Assembly (NCBI GenBank): GCA_029216955.1
Contig: JANAVB010010791.1
Location: 2,507,556 to 2,571,555, forward strand
Reading direction: 5' to 3'
Length of the DNA stretch: 64,000 nt
From: Iris pallida
Taxonomy: Eukaryota; Streptophyta; Magnoliopsida; Asparagales; Iridaceae
The notes beneath the pieces are model-generated. The model saw nothing but the letters and a program-made list of their open reading frames with translations, ran no database searches and had not been told where the DNA came from. Positions 24,101 to 37,369 of the stretch are shown here, one piece after another. A program made the position numbers and the translations under genes. Each line of letters starts with the position of its first letter. Within the stretch, counting starts at the first letter, position 1.

Positions 24101-25343
24101 TGTGGGGCTTGGTCGGATAAGGGTTGGGTTAGCATAAGGGTTGCTAGTTACGCAAAATCAAGAGAAAATAATTAGAAACTCACAATAATTGGTTTATAGG
24201 GATGGATAGTCTCCTGGGTTGGTGTCTTGAGCGGGGTTACGGTCCTAATCATTCTCAATTCCAAATGAGTAGAAGGTCACGATAGTAGGTTTAGGGTCGA
24301 GGGGAGGACCAGTAATTCAAGCAAGATTGTAGTCATATGGCTTGGTCGATGGTTGCTATACTTGTGTATATATAGGCTTTCATGGCCAGAGGTGGTATGG
24401 TAAACCAAGGAAAACATTATGTACCTATCTTCTCTCAAACACGAGCATTTGTTTTCCGCAATAAGTAACGACGAAAAACAATAAGGAGTTCAAGGGAGAG
24501 GAAATCAATTGCGAATACGGGTTTCCAAGGGCGATTAAGTAATTCAGAAAAAATGGTCAAGGTAGTGCGGATGAGATCCTAAAGACATCTATATCTCACT
24601 CCACGTGGGATAATCATATGAAGAGCGAACCATGTGCACCAAGGTTGATCAGACCGTAATACACTGGTTCTATTTAGACAATACGTTAGCGGGCGTCCCC
24701 AATATACATATGTCCTGAACAAGCTCAATAAAGAATAAGCTTGCAAAACTAGGCTATAAATAGCATCATCATTCATGGTAGTCAAAGTATAAGTACGGGG
24801 GATAATGATGAAAGTAGTTAATAATAGTTCAAGTTTAATAAGGTTCTAAGTCTTGTCCTGTGTTCCTGTTTATAAAGTCGTCCTATTGTCTCTTGTATAA
24901 GGCCGTGGTTGACCAATGGAGTATGGGCTACTAAAACTCTATATTCTAGGTAAACATCTCTTCCTACACTAGCATATATTCAGTGTCACCCAGTTATACT
25001 TCATTATTAGGTTATAAGAACACGGGGTGGTAGGCCGCAAGGCATACTACCCAACTATTAAAAGTCAACTAATAGAGTGATCGAAAAATATGACACATAT
25101 ATCTAGTATGAGTCATCTTCCTAACCTCTACATCAAGCACGAAGGGAAAATGATATTATTTATAGCGAAAAGGAATCAACCTAAAGGAATCAAGGTAGTC
25201 GGACGAGAGGTCGAAATTGGAATCAAAGGAGGAGATCAAGCATGTGGATGAGATACCTAAATTCTAATCCTATATGCAGCTCACATCGGTACAGTAACGT
25301 AACCAAAATGATAAACTGACCTGCATGGGCCACCACAAAAACA
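21140..25343 (-). other. Non-coding internal region of the non-autonomous element
   Basis: No frame over about 90 codons and no gag, protease, transcriptase or integrase motif was found. A 30-bp block containing the palindrome CCAACTT-ATAG-AAGTTGG occurs at about 21330 and again at 22442, each followed by similar sequence, so there is an internal duplication with a spacing of about 1.11 kb. The polypurine tract (AAGTTGGGTAGGA, minus) adjoins the LTR at 21140. Confidence 0.75.
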
Positions 25344-28240
25344 TATAACACCCCAGTCTCAAAATACTTAGAACTAAGTACGTAGACATGCCAGCTGTAT
25401 ACATACGAAGTATACTCCAATGTACAGAATTCCCGTATGTATACATAAGCTGTAAAATACAGTAAACCATGATAACTAAATCTCATCCACAGAAATAAAG
25501 AATAATAATATAATTACTATGAATTTATCATTTGTACATGTAGTTGGACGGAGACAAATCCACAACCAACTAATTTAAATGAGAAAAATATACAAGAAAT
25601 TGATCGATAAAGATGGCAATATGAACCAGGAGCAATCATCTTCGAAGGAATGGATAGGATCACGACCTTGGCTAGAACACCTGCGAAAAGTCATATAGCA
25701 CATACATGGAGAGATCATCAGGTCCTCAGAGGGACGTAACAAGATACAAGAAGATCGTGCCATATAAACTGTGATATATAATAGAAATGAAGGGATGCAT
25801 ATAATAGGGTGCATACCAGTTCTACAGTGATAATGCAGTTAAGAAGAAACCTTCAACGCATGGGCACTCAGGCTACAGAAAACTCGGTATAGTCCCACCA
25901 GGATACTAGGGACCTCAAAGAATAACATTCATCAAATGTCAGAGGCCAGCACGATCAGGAATAGGAAAGTGCATACGTGGCCCAAACGTTAAGGAACTGT
26001 CCTCCCCACCCAATGCCTAGTAGGGTTACATCCATGTCTCATAGGAACCTCTAGTAACTGCCAAGTCCATTAGCATGCAATTCTATTGGCAGTTACTCCT
26101 AACCGTCGCACGCCTCATACGTATCTGTGGCCAGCCAACTATGCGAGTACGTGTCCTACATGTGACTCACAACACGTGATAAAGCACATGTCAAGGCCGT
26201 ATGAGATATACCAACACCTCATCATCAATGGGTGGTCACTAGGCTAAGTCAATGCAAGAAAATAAAACGAAAGCAAGTAAAAGGACCGATATAGTCGCTT
26301 GCACCCAAGTGTGACTTGGATGCACAATGATAGAATACTAACAACAGATAAGTAATGCTGAATATAAATAACTAAAAATAAGATAAAGTAAATCACAGAA
26401 TAAGATGGCAAGGTATCTTGCATGGCGGTGCGAAAATAATAATCTAACAATCAAGTACGTCGATAATGAAATCTCAAAATCCACAAACGGCTCCGGATGC
26501 TGAAACAAACATCAAAAACATTCTCGATGTAAAATATATATCTACAAAACACCTGTCCAAAGTGCAATTCTGGAACATAAACAAAATCATAATTTTGGGT
26601 CAAAATGATGTCCACCGTTGGACCCATTTTGCACTGAAACACGTGCCGGTATCTATGGTCTCTAAAGTCGTCAAACTATATGTCTACGGGTCTGGTTTGA
26701 GGAGATGAACCCAACCGTATGTCCAAAGTTGGATTCCGCCTGGTTGTGCACAATTTTGCCCGTTTGAACGGTCGCAGGCCTGCCAAATAGGCATTCTGGT
26801 CGACCTTCTCAGAATCAGACCAAACTTGACATACATGACCAAAAAAATGATACGGTCCTGCTGGCGCAACTTTTGTCTCAATTTGATGAACGTGCACAAA
26901 ATAATTAGAAAATTTACAAAGAGGCCGATACGGTAAATTTCGACGGATACGCATCAAATTCGTCGCGCACACGCAATCAATTTGAATTCCGTCAAAGCCC
27001 ACACGTCTACGAAGTCGATACGCACCTTTCGATGCTTTCGATTCGCGACCATGTCGCCCGGTTTGTTGGGGCACACGCCGTATCGGTAATTCTTCTAAAT
27101 TTTTGACAGTTTTAAAGGCAGTTTTTTCGACAAATTAGGGTTCCGATTTCTCGATGCATAGTCAATCAATTCACATTCTACAATAAGGCCTGTGAAGTCC
27201 TATATGTTATCTACCATTGTGTTTAATTTGTTTTGAATAAACTTTAATGTCCCGATTACTGTAGGTCTTCTAAAACGTAGTTTCAACTTCGAGAACTGTC
27301 CTGTTTTGAACGATTTTTTTTTCCGTCTATTTCGATTTGATTTTTCGTCAATTCCTAATCAGTTTGATATGAACTAATTAGCATGGTTCCTATATGGTTA
27401 TGTGGTATATTCATAGGAGTTTACGGAGTTGGAAACGATCTATTGTGTGAGGAGAATTCGAAGCGATAAAGGTGGTACCTGGGATTTAGATTTCCGCGAG
27501 TTGTCACTGCTCCGGCTGCTGCGTGGCCACTTCTGTTACTCCACGTGCACGTGGTGACGTGCGTCGGCTGCCGTCGGTGGTAGCGCCGTGACCAGGCGGT
27601 TCGCCTGAGATTGGGGAAGGCGGCCACGGCCATGGGGTTAGGGTTTTGCGTTAGGGTGTGTGGTTTAGTCGAGATGATTTTCTCTCTCCCTTGCATTATA
27701 TATACACGCACACAACTTTTGTGGTTCAGTTTTGCTGTTGGTTAGGGGGGTCTGCCTAGGTCGGGCTCACGAAAGCACTGTTCCTGTAAGGGAACAATGC
27801 ATGGCCCATTTTTTTTATTTTTTATTTTTCCTCTTTTATATATAACTCATATATTAACTCTAGTAATCTTTTAATAATAGTTTCAAAAATTCCCAAAAAT
27901 GAATAAAATTCTATAATAATCCAAAAATTGTTATTATTGTTATTTTGTAAAAACTAGCCCTTTTATATAATATAGAGGAAATAGTTGCTATTCGTAAAAT
28001 ATTTACTAAGAAAGGTCTCAAAAGTTTTTTTTTGACATCACAGTTAAAGAATTTTAAAAACTAAAACTAAAATATCTTCTAAAAAAATTTATTAATCTTT
28101 TGTAATAATTTCTCCCTTTCACATATCATGTACAAATTATTTGAGATATAAAAAAAAAATCTTAAACTCAAATATCTTCTAAACAACCAAAATACTATAT
28201 TAAAATAAAATATACTCTCGAAATATTACGGGGTTTTACA
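25344..28240 (-). repeat. 5' LTR of the non-autonomous element
   Basis: It starts TATAACACCCC, a decayed TGTAACGCCCC, and ends GGGGTTTTACA. It follows 18244-21139 throughout with scattered substitutions, including the TATA box near 27696-27704. The loss of the terminal G suggests this copy could no longer be processed by integrase. Confidence 0.93.
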
Positions 28241-28245
28241 TAACT

Positions 28246-29358
28246 ACCTGTCAAACAGTCTAGCATGTCTTAGAAGGGAACCCTAAATTTACTCACCTTC
28301 AATCACAGCCCATACTTAAGGGCCCAATACCATATTACTCATATCCTAATCCTTAACACAATTTCTATATACAAACATTTCAGTCCAGACCTGAGTATTA
28401 CTCATAACTGATCAGCCCGTCCCAACCAATCTGGCCCAAAGTCTGGGATTCAAAGTCTGAACCCAGGCTCTATACTCATATTCAACAGAGTTTTAAATCA
28501 AACGCTCTCCCGCGTGGACTCTTCAGTATCACACCGGACACGCACTGCTTCTAGTATGCTATGTCAACGCCGTGTACAATCGAATGGCACTGGGCACGAA
28601 CTTCATGTCAGTTCCCTCAGAAAACAAATTTCTACTGGGTCTGAGTGTCAAGAACTGTCCAAACCTTCACTTCAAGAACTACACAGAATGGAAAGAGCGA
28701 CAACGAAAAATATACCTGTAGTAATTCAAATCTTAAGTCGACGTGTCCGAGTCTTACAGACACAATCCCGAGCCCATACTTCACAATCAGATCTAAATTG
28801 ACATTTTGTCGAACAGGTTAGGGTCACCACAGAGAACAGAAATTCAGAGTTCAATTTCGAATGATCAAATTTAGAAAACAAATCAAGAATTCAAGGTAGA
28901 TGTGTAGACCACTTACTGATTGATCTTGAGCTTACTGTGTGCGTCAATTCGAACTGGATCTATAGATCAGATTTTAGTTTGAATCGAAGAACATATTTAC
29001 TCCAATTGACCAATCGAATCCCCTAATCTTCATCAGTTCGGTCGATCAATTCAGAAATCAAACTAATCAAGAAGAACGAGGAAAACGACTAACTAAGGTC
29101 AATCTAGCGGTGGATTACGTCGTTGTCGGTTGACCGTGCATGCCGGTTGGGTACTTCAGGCAGAGGGCGTCATCAGTGGCGGTTGGCGATGAACAACTGC
29201 TGTCGTGGAGCACCACCTGCTTGAGGAAGACGATGACTCCTCAGTCCTCGCCGCCGCATGCTCATGGTGGTGCTCTGCACTGCCCATCACCGTCGGCTCG
29301 GTGAAACAATGGCAGCCATGGCCAAGAGCTCGAGAAATAGGAAGTAGGCAGTTGGAGA
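28246..29358 (-). mobile_element. Gypsy solo LTR, piece 2 of 3
   Basis: This is the middle of the LTR that starts at 17230. It resumes after the TAACT target duplication and is broken again by the copia element at 29359. It includes a GC-rich segment (29110-29300) comparable to the post-TATA leader of the other LTRs here. No gene is supported. Confidence 0.7.
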
Positions 29359-32300
29359 TGTTTGTCCCGAGGCTTGATCAAAGATGGTAGACTCGATGTC
29401 GAGATTAGAGGTTCAACAAACGTTTTCCTTCTGATATTTTTCGAGATACAAGAGGAACACTATAATATGAATCTGATTACAAAAGCAAAAATAATCAAAA
29501 AAAATAAATCTCACGTTCTTCCTCGCAATCGCAGTTGCTGACGGATAGAACTGAGTTACAACTCAGATGAAGGAGAAGAAAGAAGAAAGAAGAAAGAAGA
29601 AGAGGAAAGGTTCTTGCTGGGGTGATTAAGATCGCCGTTGCTCAAAGCAAGATTCACCCCACCACGATCTGCTTCCAGGAACCAGCAAGTTCACGAAGAA
29701 CTTCTGGAACGCTCGTAAGTCAATATTTGAGACTTGAACGGGCTTCCTGGACTTTACAGACTCCCTTACTCTCTTCTTGGTGCATCTTCCAAAGGAGGCT
29801 AAGGGGATCTATTTATAGAGTGGAGTTGAGACTTCACCTCTTCTCCTATCCAATGTGGGACTAAAATACCAATACTCAAAAATAGAGTTTGATATTTTAG
29901 ATCATCCCACAATCAGCATAGAAGTATGCCAGTCCACGCCTACCCTCCGAACACTCCCGTGCATGCACGAGACATCCTGGAGTCCGTGTCCGAGTCCGAG
30001 TCCGCACAACATGTAAAACTCCTAAATTTCTACTATATTTTTTTATCGATTTTAGTACTGATTTAAAATTTTTGTATTGTACGTCGCGTAGTCGTATTGT
30101 ACGTCGCGCACAAAATTTTATTTTCGTAATTGCTCGACGAGTGCGAATATGTGCGAGCGTACATATTTTTAGAAATATATTTTTTCCTATTTTTATAATT
30201 TTAAGATAATGTATATAAAAATTATTTTGTTATCGTTCCAAAATTTCAAGTTTGCAATTTTATTTATACAGCCTTTCATTTCTCGCAATTTTTAATAATA
30301 AATAATATTTCTATTGCATACTAGAAAAACATAATTATGAAAACATCATTTGTGCATACATATATAATTAGTAATTATTTATTAGTTTATTTTTAAATAA
30401 TAATAAATTTTCAAAATTATTATTATTAGCATTTTTGGAAAATATATTTTTGAAATATTTGTGACAATTAAATTTTGATTTGATTCTATGGATACATTTA
30501 AATAGTAAACTAATATCTATATTTGAAATTGATTTGATTTTAAACTAAAAGAATTTAATTAGATTTAATTGGATTTGGATTTGGAGTTGATTGATTTAAA
30601 TTAAGTAGCAAATTATCTATAATTGGGTTTTAAATATCCTAATCCTTATCTTAATGGGAATTCCCACATCCTATAAATAGGCAGGTACTCCTCCATTATT
30701 TCTCCACAAGCCATAATTATTCCACAAATAATTCTATTCTCGTGCATGCATCGTGTCTGTGTCCATCCAAATTCTTATTCCAATCTTGTTTACATTTATA
30801 TTTATTTTTCTGTGTCGGACACATCCCGACACAATAGAATTCTTAACCCTATCCCTAGCCCCGATCTGTCCCGACACCCTCAAATTCCTAAAACCAATCC
30901 TAAACCCTAAACACACACACCCACAGGCTAACAACAACAGCCGCCACATATCTTGCCAATCGACCAACTCCATACCCAGCTCCGGCCTCCGCATGGCCGA
31001 GCCCCACCTGGCCACTCCTTCGCCTACCAACAATAACACCACGACCACCACTCTCAACCGTGAGCACCACCAACTCGGTCGCTCTGGCCGACCATCCCGC
31101 CATCCTCCGACTCCTTCACAATCGCCATGAATACCAACTTGGCCACCAGCGTCACCACCAATATCCGGCCAACCACCTTGATCGTGGCCCCCTGCACCAA
31201 ACAATCACCAGCGTTACCGTCGCACCACCATCATCAAAGAACCCAACCACCTTCCTGTTGACATACACCACAGCCATCGCCACTACATTTTGCCACCGTA
31301 TCTCCGTAACAGCACCACCCATCACCACCGCCATCACCCCATCTCACCACCTCCGTCGTCGCCCACCGTTCATGCCACCCAATTAATCGCAACAAAGAGA
31401 AAAAAGAAAACAAAAGGGGGAAAATCGATCGAGACTCACCTGGTCTCCGGCCATCAGCCTTGACCACCACACCTCCACCACCCTATCCCCAGCCTAGCCC
31501 AGCCACCGAGTCCCTCCACTTCCCCAAAATTTCTCCACCGACTAGTCAGCCTAGCCACCGCGCAGATCTGATTTGATCCGTCGAGCCTCGGCCCCAAGAT
31601 GGAGGCCACTACGCTATGCGATCGAGCCCCTGCTGACCTGTGCGTCCTTCCGCCGCCTCACCTCTCCGATCAGCCTCCCGTACCTCTCTCTCCTTCCGCC
31701 CCCTTCTCCGTTCACGTCTTCCACAGCCGGCGACAACCTCCTCCGACCGCTCTCCGCCTGCGACCGTCGAATGTCGCCCCGCGTCGGCGAGCGCGCCGCC
31801 CGGCTCCGATCCAGTACCACCGACCCTCCACTCCTTTCACGTCACCTCTCCGCGAAGTGGCGCCGGAGACGGCCAGCGCCTGAGCCGGACAACCGCTTCC
31901 TGGCCAACGGGTTCCCGATTCGCCCAATCGCGAGCCGCCACTTGGCTCGAGCATGCGCGCGCAACCTCGCCACCGTCTCACTCTCTCAGCCTCTCCTCCG
32001 CTCATTCTCTCCCTCTCAGCTTCTTTCCCTCTCGATCCTCTCTCTCGCCTGCCTCTCTCTCACTCGTACTCTTCCTCTTTAAATGGTGATCAATGGTGAT
32101 CACTGTTCTCTAGGAGAGAACAGTAGGTGTAAGTTCTTTTTATTTGTTATTTGTTATTTTATTTTAGTGTGATAAAGTTTTATTTTTGGGTGTATTATAA
32201 TTATTATCATTACTATGATTATTTTATGTATAACAGTATAAGCATATTAGGTATAGCTATATTACAAATGCATATATAATGTCAGTTCCATACTACTGCC

Positions 32301-34529
32301 ACCAATTAGAATTATATATATAAATAAATATTATATTTGGTTTGGCTTACATTTATTTCAAATTTAGTTTAGCCCGAAATATATTATTATAAGAATTTTT
32401 ATGGTATTTTAAACATATCTTCCCAATGGTAAAATGGTTTCCTAATATTTTGATATTTATCTAAATTATTTTTACTAGCAATTTTCTATCTATAAATTTA
32501 TTTTGACAACCTTAAAGTATTTTTAGCCTAATAATTTTTATATTTTCAAGTAATTATCCAAAAACTATTTCGACTAATAAAATATATTTTCAAGTATTTA
32601 TATAAAATATTTTTACTGCGTAAACTATAGTTTTGGACTTAAAACGATTTTACCACTTATGAAATATTTTGACATAATAAAATACGGTTTTCAAGGTTTT
32701 AAATAATTTTCTAAATTCATATTATTCAATCAAATTCTTTCGATTATCGTCCAGACCATGACCAACCCTATTATTCCGTTTCCTCACCAATTTTGTACTA
32801 CCATATGTCCACCCTAACTAACTTGACCCTTCTGGACCCAATGGAACTGTCCGTACCACCATCAGAGGTCATCTTATATAGTTGTTGCACCGACATCACA
32901 GTTCGTGCCACATTCATCATCGCAACACACCAGACGTCACTACCAGGCAAGACACCTTGCCATTTGTTGTTTATTTATTTTAGCTCATATTTCATGCATT
33001 ATTTATTTTCTTTATGTAAAATAAACTGTGATACATGGCATAACCGGTTAGTACTTACTGTTTATTTATATTTCCTGCTATGTATTATTTTTCTTACACA
33101 TTAAACCTAGATTTAAGGGACCACCTTGTGTGTTGCATTCATTGGTCTTAACACGTTGTAACATGAAGTTGTGTGTCGCATGTAGAACACGAAAGTGCGT
33201 GATTGGCTGGCCACCAGTACGTACAAGCCGTGCGATAGGAATAACCGCTAATAGAGATTGCATGCTAGTTTGACTTAGCGGTTATAGCGGTTTTGTGTTG
33301 TGGATACAACACAGTAGGCATTTGGCGGGGAGGACAATTCCTTAGCGTATGGGCTTCGATACACTTTTCTTTTTGTAACCCGTGAGCTCCGCCGGAGACG
33401 CGGGTCAGCTTACCCATGATTACTGACGGCCACTGACGTTCTGCGGAACGTTATGCTCTTATTGATTGGGCCTCTAGTGCCCCAAGGGGGGACTATGCCG
33501 ATCCTATTCAGCCAGGACCTATGTGTAGGAAGGATTGTTCTTAACTACATTTCACTTAGAATGGTAGGCTACCTTTATCCGTTAGGTACGAGTACTTTTG
33601 GTTTAGATACTTGTATCTGACCGTGGCTTGGAACAATAACTTGTCGCGGATTAGTTCGTCACATCTTGTCCTTGTTTGGTTGTAGGTGTGACTTACTACT
33701 TCGATGAGAAGGTATTGAACCTTGTTGGGGTCCGGATACCATATTGGATTAATAGCATGGAAAGATACGTCACCGTGAATTAGTTTACCATCTCCTGTCC
33801 TTGTTTGGTTGGGGGTATGGTACGCTCGTTCAATATGTGTATATTGGACCATGTTATAAATTCAATTGACTTATTTATTTGAGCAGTATTTATTCAGTTT
33901 ATATGGCATGATATTATGTGTCTTGTTACGTCCCTCTGAGGACCTGGTTATCTCTCCAGGTGTGTGTTCTTGTCTCTCGCAGGTGCTCTAGCTCTAGCTG
34001 TGACCATCTCTATTTTTTCGAGGATGATTGCGCTTAGATCGTCTTCGCTTCGCTAGCCAAAAATTATTCTTTTGTATATCTTGTATTTCTTTTTATAGTT
34101 GGTAGTGGATTTGTCTCCGCCCAACTATATGTATCAATGACAATTCATTATCATTATATGACATCTTTTATTCTTATATTTTGTGGATGAGATTAGATTA
34201 CTCTTGGTTTACTGCATTTTACAGCTTATGTATTCATACGAGGTTTCCATATATTGGAGTATACTTCGTATGTATACAGCTGGCATGTCTACGTTCCTAG
34301 TCCTACGTATTTTGTGACTGGGGTGTTACACAACAAAAATCAACTTGCATCTTTGTTGGATTTAATCCTTTTTCCTCCTAGGAAAATACTCCCACATGGC
34401 ACAAACTTGTGCCCCACTACACCTCATGTGTACACCTCAACACAAGCAATGCATTATATTGAGATACTCACCATTTGGTGTAGCCGATGTGGGACTATCT
34501 TTTCTAGTCCAAAGGCAAAAACACCAACA
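29359..34529 (-). repeat. 3' LTR of the copia element, interrupted
   Basis: The LTR pieces are 29359-30011 and 34336-34529, about 847 bp together, matching 39411-40242 (832 bp). A TATA box (CTATAAATAG, minus, 29808-29817) is present. A GAAGAAA microsatellite near 29575-29605 is longer here than in the other LTR. On the minus strand the polypurine tract TGTGGGAGAT lies at 34530-34539. Confidence 0.92.
30012..34330 (+). mobile_element. Large (4.3 kb) Tekay-type solo LTR
   Basis: It begins TGTAAAACTCC and ends GGGGTGTTACA, with a perfect target duplication CAACA at 30007-30011 and 34331-34335. The last several hundred bases are the inverse of the LTR start at 18244 (GTGACTGGGGTGTTACA against TGTAACGCCCCAGTCCC). 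A TATA box, CTATAAATAG at 30671-30680, lies 660 bp in. A GC-rich stretch (about 30860-32090) follows it, holding overlapping open frames up to 169 codons with no recognisable product. No internal region remains. Confidence 0.85.
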
Positions 34530-34539
34530 ATCTCCCACA

Positions 34540-35586
34540 TATCTCAATATATGGGTTGAGCGTTCCCCACAGTGACTGTCCATCATGCATTAGGAGAGAT
34601 GTCGCTACGACTTGAATCTTCCCGTATAGGTTAAATAACAGCATGATACAAGAATGGACTAAGCCTTAAATTCTGTACCATAACTGTAATTCTTTCTACT
34701 CACATAATGACATCAACTGTGTTTCTGGTTGCTCATTGAAGGCCTTGTGCCAGCCTGGTTTCAGTATATAATTTTTGGGCGTCTATAAGTTTACCCTCAA
34801 GAGACGGCCTGATATCTCTGTCCATACACTATAGGTGAGTTCTTTATAAAGAGTCATAGCATGAAGCATTGCACTTCTTTGCGGTGCTACGCCGCTATGA
34901 CATGGCTTAAAGCCGAGGCTTTACCCCACCTGGGTACCTCATCGTAGTGTCATACTACTATAGCATGAGGTCACAGGCCTCTTTGTAGTGCCAAACTACC
35001 CAGCATGAAGCATTGCGCTTCCGTACGGTGTTACGCCGCTATGACATGGCTCGCAAAGCCGAGGCTTTACCTTACCTGGTACCTCTTCGTGGTGTCATGC
35101 CACTGTAACATGAGGACATCGTCCTCTTTGTAGTGCTGTCTACCTCTCTTTATTACGATTATCATACAGCATTAGGCTACCTGCCTATTTGCGGTGCTAC
35201 TCCGCTGTGACTTGGCTTGTAAAGCCGAGGCATTACCCCTACCTGGGAACCACATGGTGAAGTCACCTTACTGTAGCATGGAGTTACACTCTTTGTATTG
35301 CTGCACTACCGTGCTTCCTGTAAAGCACTCCAGGCATTCACTCTGCCTGAAAACTCATAAAGGCATTTAAGCCAACCTTTCCACAGGATCCGTTTTCTGC
35401 AGAAAACAACAGTAGACAACAGTGGTTGTAGGTCCGTAACCTCTCCATGTCACGAAGGACAAGACCTACCGTTCCTAATATTCTTCGGGTTAATAGTCCT
35501 CCCTTGAACCAAAAGCTAGATGCCTAGTAGATTTCTCTTTGAACTAATAGCATAAAACTTTATGGTAGGATTGTAATAACTCAATA
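34540..35586 (-). repeat. Repeat-rich spacer between copia pol and its 3' LTR
   Basis: Three units of about 144-166 bp repeat here. Each has a GCGGTGCTACGCCGCTATGAC-like core (34881, 35025 and 35191), then ATGGCTT-AAAGCCGAGGC and ACCTGGGTACC-like motifs. The first core can fold (GCGGTG..CGCCGC), as can GGCTT-AAAGCC. No coding frame exists. Such a long structured tail after pol is unusual for copia. Confidence 0.75.
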
Positions 35587-36060
35587 TCAGAATGCCTTCA
35601 AGCCCATTTTACAAGCTGTGTCATCGACCAGCTGGCGCTTGAGGCCCTTGGTGAACGGATCCGCCATGTTCTCCTGACTCCGAACATCAATCACTGCAAT
35701 AACACCCCTCTTGATGAGATCGTGTATTGTCCTGTGCTTCAACCGCACAGTCCTCTTCTTCCTGTTGAAGAGGTCATTTGATGCCACCGCCGCAGTCGCC
35801 TGGTTGTCGCAATATATCGGTATCCCCGGTATTTACACCCCAACCACTAGAAGATCATACATGATCTCCCGAAGCCATTCTGCTTTCTCCGCTGCGGTAT
35901 CAAGTACAAAGAACTCAGATTTCATGGATGACCGCGAGAGCATAGTCTGCTTCTTCGATTTCCACGATATAGCAGCTCCACCCATTGTAAAAATGTATCC
36001 ACCTGTGGACCTCTTGCTCTCCACTTCTGAGCACCAGCTGGCATCACTGAAGCCTTCCAC
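35587..36060 (-). pseudogene. RNase H end of copia pol
   Basis: The motif GFSDASWCSEVESKRSTGGYIF opens the RNase H domain, and the C-terminal part has the VRLKHRTIHDLIKRG and NMADPFTKGL motifs. Two frames are separated by a stop near 35830. A frameshift near 36060 separates them from the reverse transcriptase. RNase H would remove the RNA strand during cDNA synthesis. Confidence 0.9.
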
Positions 36061-37151
36061 TACCGGCGGATCTTCGCTTTGAGATATCTCATAACCCGTT
36101 TTACAGCTTTCCAGTACTCAATGCCTGGGTTGCTCGTGAAACGACTCAGCATTCTCACAGAGAAAGCTATGTCAGGCCTTGCGGTAGTAGTAGCATACAT
36201 CAAACTTTCGATTACGCTTGCATACTCCAGCTGCCTGACGCTTTCCTTTGAATTAGGCTTCAGTTTCAGATCACACTTGTACGGCATATCCATCCTTGGA
36301 AGATCCTGATACCCGTAACGAGTAATCATCTTCACAACATAATAAGACTGTGACAGCGCTAGTCCAGTGTCTGTCCGGATGATCTTGAGTCCCAAGATAA
36401 CATCAGCATCCTCTAAGTCCTTCATACTAAACTTCGTCGAGAGGAACTTCTTTGTCTCCGTGACACAGCTTATATCCGTACCTAGGATTAGCATGTCATC
36501 CACGTATAGACAAACGATGACTCCTCTTCCGTCAGCAAATTTTGTATAGACGCACTTGTCTGTTTCACTGACCCTATAGCCATTTGACCTTATGACTTTG
36601 TCAAACTTTTTATGCCACATTTTGGGAGCTTGCTTTAAACCGTACAGAGATTTTACCAACTTGCAGACTTTGTCTTCAAGACCTTTGACGACAAACCCTT
36701 CTGGTTGTTATATGTAGATCTCTTCGGTCAGCTCGCCATTCAGGAATGTCATTTTCACATCCATCTGATGTATCACCATTTTATGTATCGCTGCGAGAGC
36801 AATCAACATTCTGATGGTGGTCATCCGGGCTACTGGAGCATACATGTCAAAGTAGTCGATCCCCTGCTTCTGAGAAAACCCCTTGGCCACTAACCTGGTC
36901 TTGAACTTGTCAATAGTTCCATCTGCTTTCATCTTCTTCTTGAAGATCCAATTGCATCCGATGGATTTCGGTCCTTCAGGAAGATCAACCAACACCCAAG
37001 TGTTATTTGAGGTGATAAAATCAATTTCATTGTCAATCGCCTCCATCCAGAAAACATCATCTCTGGTCTTCATCGCCTCATCATAGGTAAGCGGATCTGC
37101 TTCCACATGATAGGTGATGAAGTCATCTCCGAAGTTTTTCGGCCTCCTCAC
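36060..37151 (-). pseudogene. Reverse transcriptase of the copia element
   Basis: [71 protein letters not shown] and the catalytic [11 protein letters not shown] follow one another in the normal copia order. One TAA (36705-36707) interrupts the frame after EEIYI. Catalytic aspartates are intact. Confidence 0.93.
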
Positions 37152-37369
37152 TCGCTTCGACGACGGCTCAACGAGTTCTGGTTCAATCGTTATTTCAACA
37201 ACAACATCTTCTTGGACTACTTCTTTATTGAAAACTTCAGTTTCTTGTGCACCCTTATTGTTCTCCGATTTATCCGTAAGAACAATATTCTTGTGCCTTA
37301 TAAATTATCTTCACGAGATTCGATGATATAATTTGACTTAATATCAAGAAATCTCTGAGCATCACTCTT

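Larger units (their letters stand above)
18244..28240 (-). mobile_element. Complete non-autonomous Tekay-type LTR retrotransposon
   Basis: LTRs of 2896 and 2897 bp (18244-21139 and 25344-28240) flank a 4.2-kb internal region. The target duplication TAACT is perfect (18239-18243 and 28241-28245). The internal region has no recognisable gag or pol. The internal end next to the 3' LTR has TTTCGATGATGAAATT and AAGTTGGGTAGGA, the Tekay hallmark also seen in the element at 3147. The element is therefore probably a deletion or replacement derivative relying on enzymes from coding relatives. Confidence 0.93.

Noticed and set aside
21140..25343. Search for decayed gag-pol in the 10-kb element
   Set aside because: No protease, transcriptase or integrase motif appeared on either strand, so no pseudogene is called.
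29205..29390. 61-codon plus-strand frame across a solo LTR and the copia LTR
   Set aside because: It crosses an insertion junction (29358/29359), so it cannot be an old gene.
31573..32089. Open frames of 149 and 169 codons (plus strand) in GC-rich sequence
   Set aside because: Two overlapping frames and an antisense one are all open, as expected from GC-rich sequence with few stops. The composition is low complexity and the stretch lies in the leader part of a solo LTR.
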